A stretch of DNA of 9,211 nt from Candidatus Bipolaricaulota bacterium (GTDB lineage: Bacteria; Bipolaricaulota; Bipolaricaulia; Bipolaricaulales; Bipolaricaulaceae): assembly GCA_021129895.1 (NCBI GenBank), contig JAJOKL010000089.1, positions 9,590 to 18,800 on the forward strand, given 5' to 3'. Of this stretch, positions 1 to 6,604 are shown piece after piece. Made by a program: the position numbers and the translations under genes. Each line of letters opens with the position of its first letter. Position 1 is the first letter of the stretch. The notes under the pieces are model-generated. The model was not told where the DNA came from and searched no databases. It worked only from the letters and a program-made list of their open reading frames with translations.

Positions 1-1765
1 CGGACTTGCCGAGGTGGTGGAGCGCCACGGTGGGCGGTTAGTGATCCAAGTCCAATCCCCGTAGTGGCCGCCGACTTGGGAAGCCGGGGCCTCTCCGACC
101 TCGAGGCCCGCGGCCACGAGATCGGCCTCCACTTCCACGAGGACGCCCACCTGGGCCCGGACCCGGAGCGGCTGCCCCCTGATGTCTGGTGCCGGACGAT
201 GGCGGAGGAGATCGAGCTCATCCACCGGGCAGATGTAGGAGGATCGATCCGCTACTGGAGCGGGGGGAACTTGTATCCCGGGGTGCTTCAGGCCGCCGCC
301 TGCGCTGGGGTTGGGGTGTACAGCGATTGGAAGGACCCCCATAGCCAGAGCCCCCATGAGCTGGTGGTGGGGGTGAACCCCTGGCGGCCGGGCCCGATCC
401 TGCGGACATGTCCGGCTTTGCCGTCCACGACCCGGACGGCCCGGTCATCTACCTCTCAAATGGGATGATCTCGCCGGCGGCCTTCCAGATGAAACGGCAC
501 ATCATAAGGGAGCAGGGGGTGGAAGCCTGGTTTGCCGTGCTCGCCGAGGACCTTCGGCGGTCCCTGGCCGCTGCCGACCCCGAGCGGGTCAACGTGCACC
601 ACTTCACCGTTCACCCGGGTGAGTTCCCCCTGGAGGTCATCGAGGGGTTCCTGTCCGAGGTGGTGGACCCCCTGGTGGCTGAGGGGAAGGTGCGCTGAGC
701 CACCTTCTCCCAGATGGCCGATGCCTTTTCGGCTTGGGAGCAGGAGCACCCCGGGGTGGATCCCCGGGGCGAGACCCAAGAGGAGGGTTCCGCGGATGCC
801 GGTGCGGCGAAAAGCTGCCGGGCGCACATCACCTTCGCCATCAACGTCCACGATTTCGTGACCCTGGATGAAAGCGCCGACACGGTCCTGCGGCTGATCG
901 ACCTCTTCGAGAAGTACGGGGTGCGGGGCGACTTCTACCTCACCGGCCCCCAGGTGTGGGCCTACCTGGAGGCCCACCCGGAGGTGATCGAGCGACTCGT
1001 GGAATCGGGGATGACCATCAGCTACCACGTGCGACCACCGCTCCCGCCATCTCCGGATTCGACCGTGTCCTCAGGGGACTCTCCGCCGATGAGGCCGCGG
1101 GGGTGTTGCGGGATTACGAGACCTACCGGCTGGACCTTGTGACCGGCGGGCTCGTTCGGGACCAGCCCGGCGGGTTCACGCTGCTAGAAAAAGTGTTCGG
1201 AAGGCCTCCGGTAGTGGCCTCGGTGCCGAGTCACAAATGGCGGGACCCCATCCTACCCATCTACGCCGAGCTGGGGGCGCGGATGACCGTGGTCTACCAC
1301 GAGACCGGGACCGACCCCGAGAACCCCTTCCAGTGGGTGCATGGGCTATTGGTACGGCCGAGCGACTTCAGCATCACCCGCTGGAGGGCTCCCGGGACAG
1401 AGGAGCTGTTCTGGTGGAACGCGATCAACGGGCCCTTGGCCGAGTTCTACGATCCCCTGACGCACCTACAAGAAGAACTGGCGGCGTGGACATATCCCCG
1501 GCCGCCGTTCATCACCGTGCTCATCCACGAGAACAACTTCTACCGGGCGGGGGGGACCCCTTGGGCGGCCATCTTCTACCAAGACGTGGAGAGGAGGATC
1601 CCCCGGCGGCCTCCCTATGACCTGGACGCCCCGGATCCCTCACAGCCCCGGCCCCCGGAGGAACGGGCCGCCATCTGGGCCGCCTACGAGGCCCTGGTGG
1701 CCTATGCCGCCGAGAACCTGTGTGTGGTCACCTCGGAGGACATCGTCCGCCTGGCCGGGGGTTGA
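1..1765 (+). pseudogene. Two-module polysaccharide-deacetylase-like protein, disrupted; 5' end outside window
   Basis: The coding signal moves between frames. Frame 2 (bases 2-61) reads LAEVVERHGGRLVIQVQSP and stops at TAG 62-64. Frame 1 continues (about 62-390) with HEIGLHFHEDAHLG. Frame 3 takes over near 384-393 and runs to about 1040, broken by an in-frame TGA at 696-698. Frame 2 resumes near 1040 and ends at TGA 1763-1765. The stitched product is about 585 residues plus the missing start. It has two modules. The first carries the histidine-rich HFHEDAHLG. The second begins near base 825 with HITFAINVHDF, then GVRGDFYLTGPQVWAYLE, ISYHVRPP and a late HENNFY. These resemble the NodB-type beta/alpha-barrel of carbohydrate deacetylases, but the classical TFDDG and HSxxH metal motifs are degenerate, so the substrate and even the activity are unknown. 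Three frameshifts plus a stop argue for a pseudogene. Sequencing error is the alternative, but the intact genes in this window show no such lesions. Confidence 0.72.
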
Positions 1766-1814
1766 CCCACGCCAGATCTCGGGAGCAGCCGACTTAACCC
1801 AGTGCCAGCGACCT

Positions 1815-3491
1815 TTATCCCCGTTCCAGCTTGGGGATCCTTACCCCCCGCTCTTTGGCAACGCGGATCGCCTTCTCGTAGCCGGCGTCGGCGTGGCGGG
1901 CCACCCCTAGCCCCGGGTCCACCGTCAGCACCCGCTCCAAGCGTCGGGCCGCCGCCTCACTGCCGTCGGCAACGATCACCATCCCGGCGTGGATGCTCTT
2001 TCCGATCCCCACCCCGCCCCCGTGGTGCACCGATACCCAGGTGGCCCCGGCCACCGCGTTGAGGAGCGCGTTCAGGATGGGCCAGTCGGCGATGGCATCC
2101 GAGCCATCTTTCATCCCCTCCGTCTCCCGGTAGGGGGAGGCCACAGAACCCGAGTCTAGGTGGTCCCGGCCGATGACGATGGGGGCCCGCACCTCGCCCT
2201 TCCTCACCAGCTCGTTGAACGCCAGGCCCGCCTCGGCTCGCTCCCCGTACCCCAGCCAGCAGATGCGGGCCGGAAGGCCCTGCCAGCGCACCTTCTCCTC
2301 CGCCTTCCGGATCCAGCGGGCCAGGGCCTCGTCCCGGGGGAACAGCTCCAGGATGGCCCGGTCCGTCCTCAGGAGGTCCTGGGGATCGCCGGACAGGGCC
2401 ACCCAGCGGAACGGGCCCTTGCCCTCGCAGAACATGGGGCGGATGTAGGCCTGTACGAACCCGGGGAAGGAGAACGCTACCTCGTGAGGGAGCCCCCCGG
2501 CCTCGGCCTGGGCCCTGAGGGCGTTGCCGTAGTCGAACACGATGGCCCCGGCTTCTTTCATGTCGTGCATGGCCTGCACGTGCCGCACCATCGATTGGTA
2601 GGAAAGCTCCACGTACTTGTCCGGATTGCTTTGCCGGAGCTTGAGCGCTTCCTCGTAGGACATGCCGCCGGGCACGTAGCCGTTTAGCTCGTCGTGGGCC
2701 GCTGTCTGGTCGGTGACCACATCCGGGATCACCCCCCGGCGCACGAGCTCCGGGTACACATCGGCCGCATTCCCCAGAAGACCGACGGAGATGGGCTCGC
2801 CCTTTTCCACGTGCTCCCGGGCGATCCGAAGCGCCCCGTCCAGGGAGTCAGTCCAGGTATCGAGCTGTTCGAGCTTGAGGCGGCGCTGGATCTTGCCGGG
2901 GTTGATCTCCACGATGATCCCCACGCCCTCGTTCATGGTGATGGCCAGGGGCTGGGCCCCGCCCATCTCCCCCAGCCCGGCGGTGAGCACCAGCTTCCCC
3001 CGCAGGGTGCCGCCGAAGTGCTGGCGGGCCACCTCGGCCAGGGTTTCGTAGGTCCCCTGCAGGATCCCCTGGGTGCCGATGTAGATCCAGGACCCGGCGG
3101 TCATCTGGCCGTACATGGTGAGGCCGAGGCGCTCCAGCTCCCGGAATTTCTCCCAGGTGGCCCATTCAGGGACCAGCATGGCGTTGGCGATCAGGACCCG
3201 GGGGGCGTCCTCGTGGGTGTTGAACACAGCCACCGCCCGGCCGGACTGGACCACCAGCGTCTCGTCGTTCTCCAGCTTCTTAAGGGACTCCACGATGAGG
3301 TCGAAGTCCTCCCAGGAGCGGGCGGCCTTGCCGGTGCCGCCGTAGACGATGAGGTTCTTGGGGTCCCCGGCCACCTCGGGGTCCAGGTTGTTCATGAGCA
3401 TCCGCAGGGCGGCCTCCTGCCCCCACCCCTTGCAGGTGAGTTTCATCCCGCGCGGGGCCCGCACTTCCCTTGCCAGCTCCCTCTCGCCCAT
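1815..3491 (-). CDS. hutU: Urocanate hydratase (urocanase)
   Basis: Urocanase converts urocanate to 4-imidazolone-5-propanoate, the second step of histidine degradation, using tightly bound NAD+ as an electrophile in the cytoplasm. The 558-residue product matches the usual bacterial length of about 550-560 and is collinear with the family from RAPRG and LTCKGWGQEAALRMLMNNLD (residues 11-37) to the end. The glycine-rich NAD-binding stretch is at 172-183 (GLGEMGGAQPLA). The signature WQGLPARICWLGYGER (403-418) holds C411, equivalent to the known active-site Cys410 of Pseudomonas putida. GRDHLDSGSVASPYRETE and HHGGGVGIGKSIHAG follow. The ATG start is supported by AAGGAGG five bases upstream (3497-3503). 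No hutH, hutI or hutG is visible in the window, so the gene stands alone. It converges with the broken gene on its left across a 49-base gap. A Glu replaces the usual second Gly in GLGGMGG; otherwise nothing is odd. Confidence 0.97.
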   Translation of the reverse strand: MGERELAREVRAPRGMKLTCKGWGQEAALRMLMNNLDPEVAGDPKNLIVYGGTGKAARSWEDFDLIVESLKKLENDETLVVQSGRAVAVFNTHEDAPRVLIANAMLVPEWATWEKFRELERLGLTMYGQMTAGSWIYIGTQGILQGTYETLAEVARQHFGGTLRGKLVLTAGLGEMGGAQPLAITMNEGVGIIVEINPGKIQRRLKLEQLDTWTDSLDGALRIAREHVEKGEPISVGLLGNAADVYPELVRRGVIPDVVTDQTAAHDELNGYVPGGMSYEEALKLRQSNPDKYVELSYQSMVRHVQAMHDMKEAGAIVFDYGNALRAQAEAGGLPHEVAFSFPGFVQAYIRPMFCEGKGPFRWVALSGDPQDLLRTDRAILELFPRDEALARWIRKAEEKVRWQGLPARICWLGYGERAEAGLAFNELVRKGEVRAPIVIGRDHLDSGSVASPYRETEGMKDGSDAIADWPILNALLNAVAGATWVSVHHGGGVGIGKSIHAGMVIVADGSEAAARRLERVLTVDPGLGVARHADAGYEKAIRVAKERGVRIPKLERG

Positions 3492-3496
3492 ACGCT

Positions 3497-3521
3497 CCTC
3501 CTTTTTGAGCCAACTATTTTA
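3497..3521 (-). promoter_or_regulatory. hutU ribosome binding site and candidate -10 box
   Basis: On the minus strand AAGGAGG lies at 3503-3497, five bases before the hutU ATG, which is an excellent Shine-Dalgarno site. Further upstream TAAAAT (3521-3516) matches five of six bases of a sigma-70 -10 box. The sequence 17-18 bases before it (TTTCAC or GTTTCA) is only a weak -35. The ribosome binding site is confident; the promoter is a guess. Confidence 0.45.
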
Positions 3522-3524
3522 GCC

Positions 3525-3554
3525 CCGGCAGTTGCCCGGTGAAACCGCTGCCGG
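3525..3554. repeat. Inverted repeat upstream of hutU (candidate operator)
   Basis: The arms CCGGCAG (3525-3531) and CTGCCGG (3548-3554) are exact reverse complements separated by 16 bases. They lie directly upstream of the possible hutU -10 box, overlapping where a -35 box would be. That position would suit a repressor site, but the arms are short and GC-rich, so chance is possible. It does not resemble the AT-rich HutC operator known from Pseudomonas. Confidence 0.25.
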
Positions 3555-3627
3555 AGAAGGGCCGTATGCCTCGCGATGCCGATTGCCCAAGGATCAAGGA
3601 GCAGACCGAGGCCTGGCTCGGGGTTGG

Positions 3628-3806
3628 ATGGCCGGCTTGAGGAAGGTTCGCCATCGGGCCCAGCCCTTCCTACCGACGGGTGTTGGCCCCGGAGCAAGTA
3701 GGGACGAGAAAGACAAGCTGAGGGAGATCTACATGGGGTTTAATCCGAAGGAGATCCGGCGCCGGATGGAGGGAACTTGTGGAGGTTGTGGGGGCTCAAT
3801 GAATAG
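3628..3806 (+). pseudogene. Remnant of an integrase-core (rve/DDE) transposase, C-terminal tail, frameshifted
   Basis: Four short pieces in changing frames join into one plausible transposase tail. Frame 1 gives LRKVRHRAQ (from about 3637). Frame 2 gives SPSYRRVLAPEQVG (3662-3703). Frame 1 again gives DKLREIYMGFNPKEIRRR (3709-3762), then ME. Frame 3 gives NLWRLWGLNE with a TAG stop (3774-3806). As I recall the family, many IS481-like or other integrase-core transposases end in a pattern such as KxYDRxxTPYxRVLxSPEV, then EKLREIYxxLNPxELRRRIExxLxxLWxL, and the order here matches that. No catalytic DDE part is present, so this is a decayed fragment and not a working element. It fills much of the gap between hutU and the binding-protein gene and is oriented opposite to both. 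The exact IS family is not determined. Confidence 0.5.
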
Positions 3807-3812
3807 CCCAAA

Positions 3813-3890
3813 TTCCGAGGCAAAACTTGCCCCTTTCGGTAACACCCTCTTTGAGGCACCACGTGCTTCGAGTTTCCGAGCCTTGGCGGT
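3813..3890 (+). mobile_element. Candidate insertion-sequence end with repeated GAGGCA motifs
   Basis: Just after the transposase stop, GAGGCAAAACTTGC (3817-3830) and GAGGCACCACGTGC (3853-3866) agree at 11 of 14 positions, with starts 36 bases apart. A third, weaker copy begins TTCCGAG at 3874-3880; the same seven bases precede and enter the first copy (3813-3819). Repeated short motifs at the end of an IS are typical transposase-binding sites, so this is probably the right end of the element whose transposase remnant lies to its left. No matching left end was found near 3500-3630. Confidence 0.35.
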
Positions 3891-3936
3891 TATTTGTGTA
3901 CCCTCTGTCCGCTCAGTGGGCCCGCAAGTGAGGAGG

Positions 3937-3965
3937 AAAAAAGAGGGCCGGCTTTTCGCCGGCCC
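3937..3965 (-). terminator. Intrinsic terminator of the solute-binding protein gene
   Basis: A perfect 8-base-pair stem, GGGCCGGC (3945-3952) and GCCGGCCC (3958-3965), with loop TTTTC, is followed on the minus strand by CTC and a run of six T (3942-3937). It begins 20 bases past the TAG stop of the binding-protein gene. This is a textbook Rho-independent terminator pointing leftward, so the gene ends its own transcript and does not read into hutU. Confidence 0.9.
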
Positions 3966-3985
3966 CCATCTCGGCAAAGGGAAGC

Positions 3986-5206
3986 CTACTTTCCTACCTC
4001 CACCATCCACACCGTGCGCACGGTGCAGTTCTTGACCGCCCAGATCTCGATGGCCCCGGTGGTCACATCGCCGTTCTCGTCCCAGGTGACCGGGCCGGAG
4101 ACTCCTTGCCAGTTAATGTCCTCCCCGGCAGCCGCCGCGGCCAGGGCCTCGGCGAGCTCACCATAGGTGAACTCCGTCCCCGGCGGGTTGGCCACCTCCC
4201 GCAGCTTGGCCTGGATAGCGGGACCGGAGGCCTCCCCGGCGGCGGCGATGGCCAGGGCGATCAGCACCACCGCGTCGTAGGCTTCGCCCCGGAACGGAAT
4301 CCCCGAGGCCCCGAACTGGGCCTGGTAGTCCGCCTCGAAGGCGGCCCGGGCGGCTACCTCCAGGGCACCGGGGGCGGTGCCGAACGCCCCCTCCAGGTAC
4401 TGTACGTCGCAGGCCTCGTCAGCCGGACAGGCCGGTCCCGGGGTGACGCCTTCTCCCTTCATCCCGTCCGGGAATAGGAACTCCCCTTCGTATCCCAGCT
4501 CCAAGGCCTCAATGATCATTTTGTTCCCGTCAACGGGGTAGCCGATCAGGTTGATGGCATCGGGATCCCCCGCCAGGGCCTGTTCCACCTCCCCTCGGTA
4601 GGAGGGTTTGTTCTCCTCGTAGGGGATCATGGCCACTACCTCATGCTCTTCGTCCTCGAAATGGGCTTTGAACACCTGCGCTAGGCCGCGGCCGTAGGCG
4701 TTGTTCACGTAGATGATGGATACCTTCTTGTAGCCCAGGTTGCGCGCCAGTTGGGCCTCAACCACCCCCTGTAGGGCGTCCGATACGCAGGTCCGAAACA
4801 CGTAGTCCTCGTCCTCAAGCTCGGTGATGGCCGGGGAGGTGGAGGAGGGGGAGATCAGCGGGATATGCGCCGGGGCGGTGACGCTGGCCACGGCCATGGT
4901 TACCCCGCTTGACAGGGCTCCGATGACGGCTACTACCCCGTCGATCTGGATCAATTTCGCCGCCGCGTCCCGCCCCACGTCCGGGGAGGTGGCGGTGTCT
5001 CGGATCACCAGCTCCAGAGGTCGGCCTAGCACCCCGCCAGCGGCGTTGATCTGATCCACCGCCAGCTGGGCTCCTTGGGCGATCGCTGGTCCATACGGAG
5101 CCAGGGACCCAGTGAGGGGGAACAGCCCCCCGATCTTGATCGGCTCCTGCGCCACGCCCGCCGCCGCCAGCCCGATCACCGCCGCTATCACCATCCATCT
5201 CTTCAC
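3986..5206 (-). CDS. Branched-chain amino acid type ABC transporter substrate-binding protein
   Basis: This is a secreted solute receptor of the LivJ/LivK class (periplasmic binding protein type I fold), which hands ligand to an ABC permease. The reading frame is open from a GTG at 5216-5218. I prefer GTG 5204-5206, because GAGG sits six bases before it and the product then starts MKRWMVIAAVIGLAAAGVAQ, a clean signal peptide with cleavage expected after GVA. No lipobox cysteine is seen, so it is not an obvious lipoprotein. The mature part opens with IKIGGLFPLTGSLAPYG, then QGAQLAVDQINAAGGVLGR, DTATSPDVG, GALSSGVTMAVA, LISPSSTSP and YVNNAYGRGLA, all usual for the family. Length is 406 residues (410 from the upstream GTG). 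Four cysteines (144, 264, 270, 398 counted from the upstream GTG) could form disulfides outside the cytoplasm. No permease or ATPase gene adjoins it, so it is an orphan receptor. The ligand is not readable from sequence; amino acids are the family norm. Confidence 0.93.
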   Translation of the reverse strand: MKRWMVIAAVIGLAAAGVAQEPIKIGGLFPLTGSLAPYGPAIAQGAQLAVDQINAAGGVLGRPLELVIRDTATSPDVGRDAAAKLIQIDGVVAVIGALSSGVTMAVASVTAPAHIPLISPSSTSPAITELEDEDYVFRTCVSDALQGVVEAQLARNLGYKKVSIIYVNNAYGRGLAQVFKAHFEDEEHEVVAMIPYEENKPSYRGEVEQALAGDPDAINLIGYPVDGNKMIIEALELGYEGEFLFPDGMKGEGVTPGPACPADEACDVQYLEGAFGTAPGALEVAARAAFEADYQAQFGASGIPFRGEAYDAVVLIALAIAAAGEASGPAIQAKLREVANPPGTEFTYGELAEALAAAAAGEDINWQGVSGPVTWDENGDVTTGAIEIWAVKNCTVRTVWMVEVGK

Positions 5207-5286
5207 CTTCAACCTCACACTGGAGGGCGGTTGTCAACCCTTGGCTGATTGATTCGGGACGATGGTTTGAGGTAATGTTTCTCCCC

Positions 5287-6591
5287 ATGAGAGCGGTGGA
5301 TCTGATCGAGAGGAAACGCGACGGCGGGGAGCTGTCGCCGGAGGAGATCAGGTGGCTGATCTCCCAGTACGTGGCCGGGCAGGTGCCGGATTATCAGATG
5401 GCCGCCTTCCTGATGGCCGTCTACTTCCAGGGGATGACCGAGGCGGAGACGGTCGCCCTCACCCAAGCCATGCTGGAGTCCGGGGACTGGATCGACCTCT
5501 CGGAGATCCCGGGCACCAAGGTGGACAAGCACTCCACCGGCGGGGTGGGGGACACGGTGACCCTGATCCTGGTGCCCCTGATGGGGGCGGCCGGCCTGGT
5601 GATGGCGAAGCTATCGGGGAGGGCCCTGGGCCACACCGGGGGGACCATCGACAAGTTCGAGTCCATCCCCGGGGTGAGGACCGAGCTTTCCCTCCCAGAG
5701 GTGATCCGGCAGGCCAAGGAGATCGGGGTGGTGATCGCCGACCACACCGCGGAGCTGGTGCCGGCGGATCGGCTCCTTTATGGGCTACGGGACGTGACCG
5801 GCACCGTTCCCTCCCTCCCCTTGATCGCAGGCTCTATCCTGTCCAAGAAACTGGCCGGGGGGGCGGATGCCATTGTGCTGGACGTGAAGTGCGGCGACGG
5901 GGCGTTCATGCGCACTCAGGAGGACGCCCAGGCCCTGGGCGAGACCTTGGTGCGGGTGGGAAATCAGCTTGGCAAAAGGTTTTCAGCCCTGATCACCGCC
6001 ATGGACCAGCCCTTGGGGTACATGGCGGGAAACGCCCTGGAGGTGCGGCAGGCGATCCAGGTGCTCCAGGGAGAAGGCCCCCACGACCTGCGGGAGGTCA
6101 CCCTGGCCTTGGGGGCGGAGCTCCTCCTGCTTGCGGGAGAGGAACCGGACGCGGGGAAGGCCGAAGAGAAGTTGGTCCGGCTTTTGGATTCCGGGGCGGC
6201 GTGGGAGGTGTTCCGGGCCCTGGTTAGAGCCCAAGGGGGGGAAGTGGGGGCGATCGAGGACCCGAGCCGGCTGCCGCAGACCCGGGAGGTGGTGGAGATC
6301 CCGGCCCTGGCCCCGGGCTATGTGCAGCGGTTGGAGGCGAGAAAGGTGGGGTTGGCCGCAGGCCTTCTAGGAGCTGGGAGGGAAGTTAAAGGCCAGGGTG
6401 TGGATCCCGCCGCCGGGGTGGAGCTCCTGGCCAAGGTGGGGGATCAGGTGGAGCAGGGTCAGCCCCTGGCCAGGCTACATGTGGGCCGCGCCGAGCGGCT
6501 GCCGGAGGCCAAGCGCCTCATCGAAACGGCCTACACCATCGGGGAGACGCCGCCCCAGCCCGGCCCGCTGATCCTGGGCCGCGTGCGCTAG
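5287..6591 (+). CDS. pdp: Pyrimidine-nucleoside phosphorylase (thymidine phosphorylase family)
   Basis: The enzyme cleaves thymidine, deoxyuridine or uridine with phosphate to the free base and (deoxy)ribose-1-phosphate in nucleoside salvage. The 434 residues align with Bacillus Pdp (433) without gaps over the first 120 residues or so from this ATG (MRAVDLIERKRDGGELSPEE). I therefore chose it over the in-frame ATG at 5275, whose GAGG is only two bases away. Phosphate-binding KHSTGGVGD (81-89), SGRALGHTGGTIDKFE (110-125), R168, S183 and K187 match the known active site. K108 is the residue that, as I recall, marks pyrimidine-nucleoside phosphorylases, where strict thymidine phosphorylases have Met; this favours broad specificity. 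DVKCGDGAFM and a C-terminal PYNP_C domain (about 345-434) complete it. It diverges from the binding-protein gene across a short gap and converges with tkt, 13 bases apart. deoA is a possible alternative name. Confidence 0.95.
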   Translation: MRAVDLIERKRDGGELSPEEIRWLISQYVAGQVPDYQMAAFLMAVYFQGMTEAETVALTQAMLESGDWIDLSEIPGTKVDKHSTGGVGDTVTLILVPLMGAAGLVMAKLSGRALGHTGGTIDKFESIPGVRTELSLPEVIRQAKEIGVVIADHTAELVPADRLLYGLRDVTGTVPSLPLIAGSILSKKLAGGADAIVLDVKCGDGAFMRTQEDAQALGETLVRVGNQLGKRFSALITAMDQPLGYMAGNALEVRQAIQVLQGEGPHDLREVTLALGAELLLLAGEEPDAGKAEEKLVRLLDSGAAWEVFRALVRAQGGEVGAIEDPSRLPQTREVVEIPALAPGYVQRLEARKVGLAAGLLGAGREVKGQGVDPAAGVELLAKVGDQVEQGQPLARLHVGRAERLPEAKRLIETAYTIGETPPQPGPLILGRVR

Positions 6592-6604
6592 CGGCAGAGG
6601 GACG

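Noticed and set aside
1766..1814. Short gap between the broken first gene and hutU
   Set aside because: I looked for a shared terminator and saw no hairpin with a T run in either direction.
3532..4035. A 167-codon plus-strand open frame across the hutU to binding-protein gap
   Set aside because: It starts at TTG inside the hutU promoter area, changes character repeatedly, runs through the terminator and into the opposite gene. Only short stretches of it are transposase-like, and these continue in other frames.
5232..5237. Perfect TTGACA on the minus strand upstream of the binding-protein gene
   Set aside because: At 16-18 base spacing no acceptable -10 box follows, and the implied transcript start would lie at or past the preferred start codon.
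5275..5286. Upstream ATG giving the phosphorylase four extra residues
   Set aside because: The GAGG before it is only two bases from the ATG, and the family N-terminus aligns from the ATG at 5287. It is not excluded.
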